NCBI RefSeq assembly: GCF_002162355.1
Contig: NZ_CP021434.1
Span: 4,456,001-4,520,000 of the forward strand
Direction of reading: 5' to 3'
DNA from: Tumebacillus avium
Lineage (GTDB): Bacteria; Bacillota; Bacilli; Tumebacillales; Tumebacillaceae
DNA: 64,000 bases
Positions within the stretch are counted from its first letter, which is position 1. The number at the start of each line of letters is the position of its first letter. The notes beneath the pieces are model-generated. The model was not told where the DNA came from. It was given only the letters and a program-made list of their open reading frames with translations, and did no database searches. Positions 43,001 to 52,034 of the stretch are shown here, piece by piece. The position numbers were made by a program, and so were the translations under genes.

Positions 43001-44746
43001 TGCGGACGCTTGCGGCAGCAGCACGTCAAAGGAAGTGCCTTGCCCCACCACCGAGTCGACGACGATGTCGCCATGGTGGTTTTTGACGATGTTATAGGTG
43101 ATGGCAAGCCCAAGCCCCGTGCCGCCTTTGCTGCGGGTGCGGGCTTTGTCCACCTTGTAGAAGCGGTCCCAGACATAGGGCAGGTCTTCCGGCGGAATCC
43201 CTTCCCCGGTGTCTTTCACGCAGACGCGAAGCACGCTGTCTTCACGCGCCATCGACAAGGTGATCTTGCCGCCTTGCGGGGTGTGGCGAAACGCATTGTC
43301 CAGCAGGTTGGTAAACACCTGCTCCAATCGGTCGCTGTCCCCAAGCAATGTCGCCGGGCGGTCATCCTCGGCGATGAGTATCTGCAATGTGACTTCACGC
43401 TCGTGAGCGACGGTGGTGAACTTGCGGCCGATGCGGCGGATCAGATGCTCCATGTCGACCTGTTCCTCGTGCATCTGGAATTGACCCGTTTCGAGCTGGG
43501 CCAGATCCAGCAGGTCATTGACGAGGCGGCGCATGCGGTGCGTTTCGTCGAGGATGATGTTGGTCAACTCCTGACGCTGTTCCGGATCATCGCCAAACTC
43601 GTCGAGCAGCGCCTCGGAGTAGCCTTGCATCATCGCCAGCGGCGTGCGCAGTTCGTGTGAGACATTGGCGACAAAGTCGCGGCGCATCTTGTCGAGCATC
43701 CGCTCATCGGTGATGTCGCGCAGCACGGCCACAACGCCGCGCAGGGAATCTCCGTCTTTTTCGTAGAGCGGGGCCATCGTCACGATCAGCACGCGACCTT
43801 GCCAGTTCAGTTCGTCGACCAGGGTCTGCCCGGTCTGCATCACCTGCTGTTCACAGGCGAACAGATCGCGAGGCAGTTGCTTGTCGGACGGGTTGCCGAT
43901 CTCAGCGAGCTGCTGCGCGCGGATGAAGCGGCGCGCCGGCGGGTTGGCCAGCGTGATCGCCCCGTTGAGATCGGCGGAGATCACGCCGTCCGACATCGAG
44001 GTGATGATCGAGGCCAACTGCTCTTTTTCCCGTTCCAGATCGTCGATGTTTTCTTCGAGCTTGTGCGCGAGCGTGTTCAAGGTCAGGCCCAGCCGCCCGA
44101 CTTCGTCGCCGGTGACAACTTGGACTTTGCCGCTGAAATCGCCCTGCATCATCCGCTCGGCGACTTTGTTCATCTGCACGATCGGGATCGACAGGTTGCG
44201 CGAGACGACAAACGCCAGCCCCGTGGCGAGAATGATGCCAAGCCCGGCCGAGAAGAACAGCAGATCCTGCACTTTCTCCATCGCCGTCGATGCGGCGACC
44301 GGCTGGATGACGTAGAGCAGTCCGGAGATCTCGCCGCGGGTGATCAAAGGCTGGAGCACCCAGAAGCTCAGCTCCTTTTGCGAAGCATCCGGGTCCCACG
44401 TTGGCGTGTATCCCCGCTCGATCACCGTGTTGCCGGTGCGGAGCAGTTCCAACTGCTCCGAGGTGACGTTGGCGATCACGTAGTCGCTTTGCGGCGGCTG
44501 CACCAGCATGACGGAAGCGTTTTCTTCCAACGCCAGCTCCTGCAGGATGATCAGCGCCACTTCCTGCGAATAGTTGACGATAACATCGGCCATGTGGTGG
44601 GTGCGGATCTGCAGGCGGTCTTGCTCGGCCTGATAGAAGTAGGAGTCAAACAACTGCTCTAAAAAGATCGAGAGAAGAAGCAAAACGACGGTGAAGAGTC
44701 CGATGATGGTCAGCCAAAGCTTGCCGGTAACGCTGTTGCGAATCAC
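42998..44746 (-). CDS. resE: Sensor histidine kinase ResE
   Basis: 582 residues: transmembrane helices at about 9-30 and 165-185 around an extracytoplasmic sensor, a HAMP linker (NLSIPIVQMNKVAERMMQGDF), a PAS domain (SIITSMSDGVISADLNGAI), HisKA with FVANVSHELRTPLAMMQGYSEAL, and HATPase with DNAFRHTPQGG and DTGEGIPPEDLPYVWDRFYKVD. In Bacillus, ResE phosphorylates ResD and governs oxygen-limited respiration. GTG start at 44746 overlaps the resD stop. Confidence 0.92.
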   Translation of the reverse strand: MIRNSVTGKLWLTIIGLFTVVLLLLSIFLEQLFDSYFYQAEQDRLQIRTHHMADVIVNYSQEVALIILQELALEENASVMLVQPPQSDYVIANVTSEQLELLRTGNTVIERGYTPTWDPDASQKELSFWVLQPLITRGEISGLLYVIQPVAASTAMEKVQDLLFFSAGLGIILATGLAFVVSRNLSIPIVQMNKVAERMMQGDFSGKVQVVTGDEVGRLGLTLNTLAHKLEENIDDLEREKEQLASIITSMSDGVISADLNGAITLANPPARRFIRAQQLAEIGNPSDKQLPRDLFACEQQVMQTGQTLVDELNWQGRVLIVTMAPLYEKDGDSLRGVVAVLRDITDERMLDKMRRDFVANVSHELRTPLAMMQGYSEALLDEFGDDPEQRQELTNIILDETHRMRRLVNDLLDLAQLETGQFQMHEEQVDMEHLIRRIGRKFTTVAHEREVTLQILIAEDDRPATLLGDSDRLEQVFTNLLDNAFRHTPQGGKITLSMAREDSVLRVCVKDTGEGIPPEDLPYVWDRFYKVDKARTRSKGGTGLGLAITYNIVKNHHGDIVVDSVVGQGTSFDVLLPQASA

Positions 44747-45465
44747 TCGCCCACCTCAAATTTATACCCGACACCCCAGACGGTCACGATCATCGTCGCC
44801 GCCTGCTCCGACGCTTTGCCGAGTTTTTCACGCAAGCGTTTGATGTGCGTATCGACGGTGCGCTGATCGCCGTAGAACTGGTAGTTCCAGACGTCGCGCA
44901 ACAGTTCTTCGCGCGAGAACACTTTTTCCGGACGCTGGGCCAGGTAACAGAGCAACTCGTACTCTTTGGGCGTCAGGGACACCTCTTCCCCGTCGCAGAG
45001 CACGCGGCGCGAATCCATGTTGATCGTCAGCGTCTGGAACGTCAAAACGGAGGAGACGGACGCCGGCGCTTCTTTGTCGGTCGTCGTGATCGCCCGCTTG
45101 AGCAAAGCTTTGACGCGCATGACCAGCTCGCGGGGCGAAAACGGTTTGACCACATAGTCGTCAGCGCCCAGCTCAAAGCCGTGGATGCGGCTCATCTCAT
45201 CGCCAGCCGCCGTCAGCATGATGATCGGCACTTCATTGTTCTGCTGGCGAAGCGCGGCGCAGACATCGCGTCCGTCCATCCCCGGCAGCATCAAGTCGAG
45301 CACGATCAGGTCATAGTGGTTCTCCAGCGCTTTGTCCAGCGCCTCCTGCCCGTCTTCCGCCTCTTCGACGTCAAACGCGTTGCGCTCCAGGTACATGCGC
45401 ACCAGCCGGCGGATGCGCTCCTCGTCGTCGACCACCAAAATCTTCGGATTCTTCAATTGCTCCAT
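44743..45465 (-). CDS. resD: Response regulator ResD
   Basis: 240 residues: a receiver domain with ILVVDDEERIR and phospho-acceptor Asp in LIVLDLMLPGMDG, and KPFSPRELV, then an OmpR-type winged helix with LTPKEYELLCYLAQRPEKVFSREELLRDVWNY and VDTHIKRLREKL. It should bind promoters of cytochrome and anaerobic genes. Start at ATG 45465 (MEQLKNPKI); the frame extends upstream to 45525 without ribosome site. It is 70 bases behind resC with an intervening hairpin. Confidence 0.93.
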   Translation of the reverse strand: MEQLKNPKILVVDDEERIRRLVRMYLERNAFDVEEAEDGQEALDKALENHYDLIVLDLMLPGMDGRDVCAALRQQNNEVPIIMLTAAGDEMSRIHGFELGADDYVVKPFSPRELVMRVKALLKRAITTTDKEAPASVSSVLTFQTLTINMDSRRVLCDGEEVSLTPKEYELLCYLAQRPEKVFSREELLRDVWNYQFYGDQRTVDTHIKRLREKLGKASEQAATMIVTVWGVGYKFEVGE

Positions 45466-45492
45466 CTCTTTCACTCTCCCCTTTATAGAACG

Positions 45493-45521
45493 ACAAGCCA
45501 CCAAAAAGCTCGGTGACTTGT
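45493..45521 (-). other. Hairpin between resC and resD
   Basis: ACAAGTCACC and GGTGGCTTGT arms (one G-U), without a T-run on the minus strand. It could be an attenuator or processing site that sets the resD-resE level apart from resABC. Confidence 0.4.
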
Positions 45522-45535
45522 CCATGATGTTTGTA

Positions 45536-46729
45536 TTAGGCGTATGCGTGCATGCCTTGGATCAGCAGGTTGACCCCGACGAGCAGGAACAGGATGACCA
45601 CAAAGCCCGCGACCGCCATCCAAGCGGTGCGTGTGCTTTCCCAGCCCTGACGCAAACGCAGGTGCAGGTAGGCGGTGTAGTACAGCCAGGTGATCAATGC
45701 CCAAGTCTCTTTCGGGTCCCAGCTCCAGTAGGAGCCCCAGGCTTCCTGAGCCCAGATCATCGCGAAGACCAGCGCCCCGAGCGTAAAGACCGGGTAGCCG
45801 ATCGCAACGGCACGGTAGGACAGCTCATCGAGCATGTCCGCATCGAGACCGCGCACCCAGCGCGAGATGGTCACGACCAGCGGCTTTCTGGCGATCAGGC
45901 GCAGCAGGCCGTACAAGACCAGCGAGCCGGCGATCGTCCAGAGGATCGTGTTGAACTGCACGGACGCGTTGGCGCCTTCCATCCAGGACGGTGCGTTAAA
46001 CAGCGGCAAGGCGATGCCGAGGAACGTGGTCAAGGAGCCAAGTTCGGTGCCCGGAGGCCCCGCAAACGGCGGCATCTTGTACAAGAAGGCATGTTCTGCG
46101 GTCTGTGCGATCACTTCGTAGCCGCCGATGCGGAACGACAGCGAGATCGCGATAAACGACACCAGCGCGAAGAACAGATAGACGACAAATTCCAAGAACT
46201 TCGCTGCGCGCGACGCTTTCGTCACGTCGGTGACGACAAGCAGGTACATCAGACCTGCCGCAAAGGAGATCGTCAAGATCCCTTCGCCAAGCGCCGCGGT
46301 GGTGACGTGGATGCTGAGCCAGTACGACTGCAGCGCCGGGATCAGCGGCTTGACTTCGCGCGGGAACACCGACGCGTAGGCGAGGATGGTCAGGCCGACC
46401 GGCACGACAAACGCGCCAAGGCCCGGAACCTTATAAAAGAAGTTGATAACGACAAAGGCCAGCATGATCGTAAAGGCCCAGAAGCTCATGTACTCAAACA
46501 TATTGGAGACAGGTGTGAATCCGGCCGAAACGCCGCGGGTGATCATCGCAGAGATCTGCAGCAACACCCCGGCCACCGCCAGGATATACCCCCATTTGGT
46601 CCATACGTTCGCTTTCCCTGCAGTTGTGCCTCTCATCTTGCTGCCTGTGACGCCTACGACGTACAGAATCGCGGAGATGAAGTATGCTGCCAGGGTCGAG
46701 CCGAAGAAGATGCTCGAAGCTGTCATCAT
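45536..46729 (-). CDS. resC: Cytochrome c biogenesis protein ResC (CcsA-type)
   Basis: 397 residues, about eight transmembrane helices. WGSYWSWDPKETWALITWLYYTAYLH is the tryptophan-rich heme-handling WWD-like motif of the CcsA/ResC family, flanked by conserved histidines. With ResB it forms the system II heme export and ligation complex for c-type cytochromes. ATG 46729 overlaps the resB stop (ATGA). Confidence 0.92.
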   Translation of the reverse strand: MMTASSIFFGSTLAAYFISAILYVVGVTGSKMRGTTAGKANVWTKWGYILAVAGVLLQISAMITRGVSAGFTPVSNMFEYMSFWAFTIMLAFVVINFFYKVPGLGAFVVPVGLTILAYASVFPREVKPLIPALQSYWLSIHVTTAALGEGILTISFAAGLMYLLVVTDVTKASRAAKFLEFVVYLFFALVSFIAISLSFRIGGYEVIAQTAEHAFLYKMPPFAGPPGTELGSLTTFLGIALPLFNAPSWMEGANASVQFNTILWTIAGSLVLYGLLRLIARKPLVVTISRWVRGLDADMLDELSYRAVAIGYPVFTLGALVFAMIWAQEAWGSYWSWDPKETWALITWLYYTAYLHLRLRQGWESTRTAWMAVAGFVVILFLLVGVNLLIQGMHAYA

Positions 46730-48288
46730 TGCTCAGTTCCCTCCTTCCCTTGGGAAACATCAGATTGTGGTGTTTCTTCTTGTTGCGGTTCTTGTTGAAG
46801 TTCTTGTTGCGGTTCTTGCTTGGGCGCTACTTTCGGCGCTTTCGCTTTTGGCTTGGACTTTGGCTTGGCGGTGACCGCTTCGATGCCCAGCGGCGCGGTC
46901 GCCTTGTTGAACTCTTTGCTCATGCCGAGCCAGTTTTTGCTTGTGTTGGCGCCAATGTGCAGCACTCCATCTTCAAGTCTAGCCCAAATGCGGCGATGTT
47001 GGAAGTAGAAACAGAGCACGAGGCCCCACAATACCACCGCACACCCGGTGTAGACGACCGGAATCCCGAGGTCTTTTTGCAGGCGCAGGCCGGTCATGTT
47101 GAACAGCTCAACCTGCACAAGCTGGAGTTTGAACTGATAGTCCTGGCCGAGCATCTCTTCGACAAACGGCGCCAGCGGCATCATCCACTGCGTCTGCGGC
47201 TCCATGCCCGGCTTGGAGATCGCCAACTGCAGGCCCGGGTTGTACGGGTCGCGCGAGTTGGTGAACACCCCGCCTTTGTCCGGGTCGACCTTGATGTCCG
47301 GGTAGTAGTTGACCATGGTCAGCGTGTACTCCCCCGCTTTGTAACTCTGCTGCGGATCATTAAAGTCGATGTCGAACGTGCCAAACGACTTTCCGGTCTT
47401 CTTGTCGGTCAGCTCGACCTTGCCCTTTTTGAACATCGGGTTGGGGTCATAAGAGTTCTGGAAGATCAGCGTGTGATTGAATTTCAACGGTTCGTTGACG
47501 ATCAGGTGCTGAGTCGCTTTGACCTCGTCCCCAACATAGACCGCCACGTCCGTCTCATATTTTTTCACGCGCGTTTGCGCTTTGTCGTAAAACTCCAGTT
47601 CGAAACCGTTGTTCTCTACGCCAAACCCAACTTCATCGACGTATTTGCGCTCGCCTTCTTTCAGCCAGACCATATCCGAGAAGTACGCGCCCGGGATCAG
47701 GCGGACAAAGACCCCGGCGATGATGATCAAAAGTCCGATGTGAATGATATAAGCGCCAAAGCGCGGCAGCCGCCCTTTTTCGGCGAGCAGCGCACCGCTC
47801 TCGCGGCGCAGCTTGTAGCGCTTTTTCTTCAGCTGTGCCGCCAGCAGGTCGATGTCCGCTTCCTCCGCGCCGTCTTTGGAAGCGTACAGGCGGTCGGAGC
47901 GGATCGCGATGACTTTGCGCGCGACCGGCTGATTTTTCAGCGACTTGTACAAGGGCACCACGCGCTCGATCGAGCAGATGATCAGCGAGATCGCCAGCAT
48001 CAGCACGAGCGTGAGGAACCACCACGAGTTGTACATGTCGGACAAACCGAGGCGATAGTAGAGATCACCCGTTTTGCCGTAGGTGTCCATGTAGTAAAAC
48101 TCCGGGTTGGGACTTGGGATCGCATTTTCCTGCGGATAGATCGTCCCGAGGATCGCCGTCAGAGCGAGCGAAACGATGATGACGATCGCCACTCTGACGG
48201 AAGCGAAGAAGTCCCAGACGTGATCGAAGAGGCTCTTTTGCTTTTGCTTCTTCTGCTTCTGTGTCTCAGCTTGTTGCACCTGCTTCAT
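46726..48288 (-). CDS. resB: Cytochrome c biogenesis protein ResB
   Basis: 520 residues: three N-terminal and one C-terminal transmembrane helices around a large extracytoplasmic domain (GTIYPQENAIPSPNPEFYYMD; IHIGLLIIIAGVFVRLIPGAY), as in ResB/CcsB. The C-terminus has a glutamine/glutamate/proline repeat tail (EPQQELQQEPQQEE). N-terminus is Gln/Lys-rich. The ATG overlaps the resA stop (ATGA). Confidence 0.92.
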   Translation of the reverse strand: MKQVQQAETQKQKKQKQKSLFDHVWDFFASVRVAIVIIVSLALTAILGTIYPQENAIPSPNPEFYYMDTYGKTGDLYYRLGLSDMYNSWWFLTLVLMLAISLIICSIERVVPLYKSLKNQPVARKVIAIRSDRLYASKDGAEEADIDLLAAQLKKKRYKLRRESGALLAEKGRLPRFGAYIIHIGLLIIIAGVFVRLIPGAYFSDMVWLKEGERKYVDEVGFGVENNGFELEFYDKAQTRVKKYETDVAVYVGDEVKATQHLIVNEPLKFNHTLIFQNSYDPNPMFKKGKVELTDKKTGKSFGTFDIDFNDPQQSYKAGEYTLTMVNYYPDIKVDPDKGGVFTNSRDPYNPGLQLAISKPGMEPQTQWMMPLAPFVEEMLGQDYQFKLQLVQVELFNMTGLRLQKDLGIPVVYTGCAVVLWGLVLCFYFQHRRIWARLEDGVLHIGANTSKNWLGMSKEFNKATAPLGIEAVTAKPKSKPKAKAPKVAPKQEPQQELQQEPQQEETPQSDVSQGKEGTEQ

Positions 48289-48830
48289 CTCCCAGCTTCA
48301 AGGAGCGGCTTCACGATGTTTTCGATGTAGGCAAAAGGCATCGGCATCTCCGCTTGATGGCGCAGCACGCCCTCGCGGTCGACGAAGAATGTGGTGGGAA
48401 TCGGCTTCACCTGGTACAGGTCCCGCCCCACATTGCCTGTTTCATCTAACAAAATCGGGAAGGTCAAGCCGTAGGTATCGGCAAAACCTTGAATCGGTAC
48501 CCGCTTTTCCTCCAGATTGACACCGAGAACGACCAGTCCTTGGTCTTGATAAGTCTCATATGCGTGTTGAATCGAAGGCATCTCCTCGCGGCACGGCTCG
48601 CACCACGAAGCCCAGACGTTGACCATGACGACTTGCCCCTTGTAGTCGGACAGCGAGACTTGCTTGCCGTCCAGCGTCGTCAGCGTAAAGTCGGGAGCCG
48701 GCTGGCCCGTCTCTAAGGAAACCGCGTTGTCCCTCTGATTGAAGTTGACCACGGCAGCCAGGATGCCAAGCGCCGCGATGAACAGGACCACGATGGTGAT
48801 GACCTTGGTTCGGTTCGATTGATTGGACAT
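48285..48830 (-). CDS. resA: Thiol-disulfide oxidoreductase ResA
   Basis: 181 residues: one N-terminal membrane anchor (residues 10-28), then a thioredoxin fold with active site WASWCEPCREEMP, the CEPC of Bacillus ResA. It reduces the heme-binding cysteines of apocytochrome c outside the membrane. It is the first gene of resABCDE; the promoter lies in 48831-48940. Confidence 0.93.
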   Translation of the reverse strand: MSNQSNRTKVITIVVLFIAALGILAAVVNFNQRDNAVSLETGQPAPDFTLTTLDGKQVSLSDYKGQVVMVNVWASWCEPCREEMPSIQHAYETYQDQGLVVLGVNLEEKRVPIQGFADTYGLTFPILLDETGNVGRDLYQVKPIPTTFFVDREGVLRHQAEMPMPFAYIENIVKPLLEAGR

Positions 48831-48938
48831 TTCGCTTACACCTCAATACCAGAAAAAGACTAGATTCGACATACACCCACCGCTTATTATACAGGAACGT
48901 TTCGAAATGCTGGTGGTCCAGATGGTGACAACTTTATG

Positions 48939-48974
48939 AATAAAGAAGCCTGTCCGCAGCGGAAAGGCTTCTTT
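48939..48974 (-). terminator. Terminator of the second YhcN/YlaJ gene
   Basis: Stem AAAGAAGCCT (48942-48951) with AGGCTTCTTT (48965-48974). Confidence 0.8.
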
Positions 48975-48988
48975 CTCCGTTTCCTTCT

Positions 48989-49567
48989 TCAGGAGCCGGT
49001 CATCCACGAGGCGGAGTTCTTCACCTCAGGGAAGCGGTTTTCAAAGCGCTGCAGAGGCTGTCCTTGTTCCAACGCCTCCGAATAGCTGCTCAGAAACTCG
49101 ACCGCTTCCGGGTCTGCGGTGACATACACCTGGCCGATCGACCGGTCCATTTTTCGAATTTTTGCCACGATCGCCGCGGGCACATCGGCAGGCAGATTGC
49201 CGTCGAACGCATTGCGGATGCCGACATACGCGTCCTTGCCTGCGATGATCACCGCAGCTCCTTTGACCGCTTCCATCGACTCCAGTTCATACGCCATGCC
49301 GTGAGCGGAATACGCCTGGCGCTGCTTCGAGCGCACCGCCGAATTGCGTTCATCGGTGACGATCTGGCGGTCCTCCGCCGGCGGGCGATACCCTCCGTAC
49401 GATTCCATGCCCTGCTCAGCGCGGGTGTCTTGCGTCGAGCGCACCTGCGCCTGCTGCTGCCCTTGCCGCTGCGGGCCCGGATCGGCCGACTGGTTGCAGC
49501 CGGCGAGCGTCCCTCCAAGCGCAGTTATAAGAAGCGAAAGCGTTACGTTGCGTGCCAGTTTGTCCAT
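48989..49567 (-). CDS. YhcN/YlaJ-family spore lipoprotein (second copy)
   Basis: 192 residues: lipoprotein signal with lipobox LAGC (21-24), Gln-rich linker (GPQRQGQQQAQVRS), and domain with AYELESMEAVKGAAVIIAGKDAYVGIRNA and QVYVTADPEAVEFLSSY. Related to, but clearly different from, the protein at 42402. It stands between rluB and resA, whose Bacillus neighbourhood normally lacks it. Confidence 0.87.
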   Translation of the reverse strand: MDKLARNVTLSLLITALGGTLAGCNQSADPGPQRQGQQQAQVRSTQDTRAEQGMESYGGYRPPAEDRQIVTDERNSAVRSKQRQAYSAHGMAYELESMEAVKGAAVIIAGKDAYVGIRNAFDGNLPADVPAAIVAKIRKMDRSIGQVYVTADPEAVEFLSSYSEALEQGQPLQRFENRFPEVKNSASWMTGS

Positions 49568-49618
49568 GATATCGGGTCTCCTTTGGAGCAGATTCTCTGC
49601 CCATAGAATGCCCCGTTT

Positions 49619-50347
49619 TTACCGATTGATTCCAGCGACCGCATACAGCCGCTCCACTTCCTGCGCGGTCAGTTCGCGCATCTCGCCATAGCGCAGACGC
49701 CCCAGTTTCAAAAAGGCGACCTGGGTGCGGTGCAGCGACTTGACTGGATGGCCAACCGCCTCGCACATCCGGCGCACTTGGCGGTTGCGCCCTTCGTGAA
49801 TCGTGATCTCAAGCAAAGTTTCCCCTTTGCCCGACTCGACGATCTTGATTTTGGCCGGAGCGGTCGGGCCGTCTTCCAGCTCCACGCCAATGGCCAACTG
49901 TTTAGCCGTCTCGGCGCTGACATTGCCTCTGACCCAGGCCCGGTACGTCTTGTCGATCTCATGGCGGGGATGCATCATGCCATTGGCGAGCTCGCCGTCA
50001 TTGGTCATCAGCAACAGGCCGGACGTATCGAGGTCAAGGCGTCCGACCGGGTAGACGCGCTGCTCGGAGCCGACAACGTCGACGACCGTTTTGCGGCCTT
50101 GCGGGTCGGAGGCGGTGGAGACCACGCCAATCGGCTTGTTCAGCATGATGTAGACTTTTTGTTCCGAATGAATCCCTTTGCCGTTCACTTCGATGCGGTC
50201 GTGATCCGGGTCCACCTTGGTGCCAAGCTCGGTGACCACCACGCCGTTGACGGTAACTTGTCCCGCCGTGATGATCTCTTCGCATTTGCGCCGGGACGCT
50301 ACGCCCGCTTGGGCCAGCACCTTTTGCAGCCGTTCCGTTCTTTCCAT
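49619..50347 (-). CDS. rluB: Ribosomal large subunit pseudouridine synthase B
   Basis: 242 residues from ATG 50347: S4 RNA-binding domain (RLQKVLAQAGVASRRKCEEII) and the catalytic domain with YPVGRLDLDTSGLLLMTNDGELA (Asp in GRLD) and EGRNRQVRRMCEAVGHPVKSLHR. It makes pseudouridine in 23S rRNA. In Bacillus rluB sits between spmB and resA, as here. Confidence 0.93.
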   Translation of the reverse strand: MERTERLQKVLAQAGVASRRKCEEIITAGQVTVNGVVVTELGTKVDPDHDRIEVNGKGIHSEQKVYIMLNKPIGVVSTASDPQGRKTVVDVVGSEQRVYPVGRLDLDTSGLLLMTNDGELANGMMHPRHEIDKTYRAWVRGNVSAETAKQLAIGVELEDGPTAPAKIKIVESGKGETLLEITIHEGRNRQVRRMCEAVGHPVKSLHRTQVAFLKLGRLRYGEMRELTAQEVERLYAVAGINR

Positions 50348-50407
50348 GATCTTGTCACTCTCCCACGCTTTGGTTCCTCTGCTCACTCATTCTAATCAAC
50401 CTCCCGT

Positions 50408-50444
50408 GCAAAATCAAATCCCCCGCATCGGGTCAATGCGGGGG
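50408..50444 (-). terminator. Terminator of the amidase-like gene
   Basis: Stem CCCCCGCAT (50420-50428) with ATGCGGGGG (50436-50444); overlaps the last codons of the 50433 gene, with ATTTG-rich DNA after it. Confidence 0.75.
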
Positions 50445-50783
50445 ACGGTCGATCCGTATTTTCAGTTCATGCCAGGGAAATTCAACGCCGGGACAGAGGT
50501 CGCCGTGCGCCATCAGCTTTTCCGGGTCGAATTTGAATGCAGAGGACAGCCGAAGCACCAGTTTGACCAGCACAAACATCTGCTCGCGCACCAGCCCCAT
50601 ATTTTCAATCGGTTCGGAGAAATCTCCTTCCACACACACATGAACGTGGTCATCATCAAGAAAATCCTGGGACGTCACGACCGTCCCATCTTTGCAGACA
50701 TAAAAGTCAAACCCGGCCCGAGTCCGCGCGGGACAGGCAGAATCGTGCAACACAATTCCTGCAAATTCTCCCATACCTGACAT
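50433..50783 (-). CDS. Short N-acetylmuramoyl-L-alanine amidase/PGRP-like protein
   Basis: 116 residues. Parts resemble the amidase-2/peptidoglycan-recognition fold: IVLHDSACP near the start (first zinc His), FDFYVCKDGTVV, DDDHVHVCVEGDFSEP, and AHGDLCPGVEFPWHEL (second His and Cys ligands) at the end. It is shorter than usual amidases and has no signal peptide, so it may act from the mother cell or be inactive. GTG-like starts aside, ATG 50783 or 50774 are possible. Confidence 0.65.
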   Translation of the reverse strand: MSGMGEFAGIVLHDSACPARTRAGFDFYVCKDGTVVTSQDFLDDDHVHVCVEGDFSEPIENMGLVREQMFVLVKLVLRLSSAFKFDPEKLMAHGDLCPGVEFPWHELKIRIDRPPH

Positions 50784-50882
50784 CCCGCCCCTTCTGGATT
50801 CGTCATCAACCGAAAGCGTGGTAGTATCAGCATCATATGCACGGGAGGCTTGCCAAAGTGAACACGATTTTGCTGTAAAGTT

Positions 50883-51419
50883 TTAGTGAAAAATGAGATG
50901 CACAACGGCCAGCGACGCGATGACCGACGCGAGGTCGGCGAGCAGGCCGACTTTGACCGCATAGCGGGCGTTGCGGATGCCGACCGAGCCAAAATAGACG
51001 GTCAGCACGTACAAGGTGGTGTCGGACGCGCCTTGCATCGTCGAAGCCAGCTTGCCGAGATACGAGTCCGGCCCGTGCGCCTGAAAGATGTCGGTCATGA
51101 TCGCCATCGAGCCGGAGCCGGAGATCGAGCGAAGCAAGGCCATCGGCAGGAACTCAGGCGGCACGCCAAGCGGGATCAGCAAAGGGTTCAGCGCGGAGAT
51201 GAGCAGATCGAGCGCCCCCGATTCGCGAAACACGCTGACGGCGACCAGCATCCCGACCAGATGCGGCATCAGCTTGATCACCGTCGGCAAGCCGCCTTTG
51301 GCGCCGTCGATAAACGTTTCATAAACGGGAATCTTGCGAAAGATGTAGGCATAAGCCGGTATGAAGGCGATGATGACAGGCAGCGTCCACGCCGCGATGA
51401 TCTGCACCAGTTCCATCAT
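50883..51419 (-). CDS. spmB: Spore maturation protein B
   Basis: 178 residues from ATG 51419, which overlaps the spmA stop (ATGA). Hydrophobic with about five helices: GGLPTVIKLMPHLVGMLVAVSVFRESGALDLL, LLRSISGSGSMAIMTDIF and TLYVLTVYFGSVGIRNARYAV fit SpmB. SpmA and SpmB act in spore core dehydration during sporulation. Confidence 0.94.
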   Translation of the reverse strand: MMELVQIIAAWTLPVIIAFIPAYAYIFRKIPVYETFIDGAKGGLPTVIKLMPHLVGMLVAVSVFRESGALDLLISALNPLLIPLGVPPEFLPMALLRSISGSGSMAIMTDIFQAHGPDSYLGKLASTMQGASDTTLYVLTVYFGSVGIRNARYAVKVGLLADLASVIASLAVVHLIFH

Positions 51420-52015
51420 GCGCCGCCACCCCATTTCTTGCGTTCCCGGCTGCGGTACCAGCGGTCGAGGAACACGGCGGTCGTCGTCGCCAAGAAGGTG
51501 GCAAGCACGGTGCTGACCACGATCTCCGTCGGGTTGGTCGACCCGTATTGCAGACGCAGGCCGATGACGGTCGCCGGAATGATCGTCAGGCCCGACGTGT
51601 TGATCGCAAGCAACGTGCACATCGCGTCAGACGCCGTCTGTTTGTCCGGATTCAGATCCTGCAGTTCGCGCATCGCTTTCAGGCCAAGCGGGGTCGCCGC
51701 ATTGCCAAGTCCCAGCATGTTGGCGCTCATGTTGGCAACGATCGAGCCCATCGCCGGATGATCCTTGGGCACCGACGGATACAAAAAGCGGGCCAGCGGA
51801 TAGAGCACTTTGGCAAACGACTGCACCAGCCCCGCCGCTTCGGCGATCTTCATCAACCCTAGCCAAAACACCATGATCGAGAGCAGGCCGAAACACACGA
51901 CCACGCCTTGCTTCGCCCCGTTTAACACCGCGTTGGTCACCAGATCCATCCGCCCGTTCAGCGCCGCGACGACAACGCCGGCCAGTATCATAAACACCCA
52001 GATCGCGTTGATCAT
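51416..52015 (-). CDS. spmA: Spore maturation protein A
   Basis: 199 residues, about five helices: NAVLNGAKQGVVVCFGLLSIMVFWLGLMKIAEAAGL, FLYPSVPKDHPAMGSIVANMSANMLGLGNAATPLGLKAM and LLAINTSGLTIIPATVIGLR are SpmA hallmarks (nucleoside-recognition-like fold). GGAGGGTG precedes ATG 52015. It lies between dacB and spmB as in Bacillus. Confidence 0.94.
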   Translation of the reverse strand: MINAIWVFMILAGVVVAALNGRMDLVTNAVLNGAKQGVVVCFGLLSIMVFWLGLMKIAEAAGLVQSFAKVLYPLARFLYPSVPKDHPAMGSIVANMSANMLGLGNAATPLGLKAMRELQDLNPDKQTASDAMCTLLAINTSGLTIIPATVIGLRLQYGSTNPTEIVVSTVLATFLATTTAVFLDRWYRSRERKKWGGGA

Positions 52016-52034
52016 CCCGTCACCCTCCTTTCCG

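Noticed and set aside
46745..46860. Repeated TTCTTGTTG/GGTTCTTG units as a possible regulatory repeat
   Set aside because: They encode the Gln/Glu-Pro repeat tail of ResB.
50883..51620. A longer spmB start at 51620
   Set aside because: The added 67 residues are a His/Arg-rich frame-shadow of spmA; ATG 51419 overlaps the spmA stop in the usual ATGA manner.
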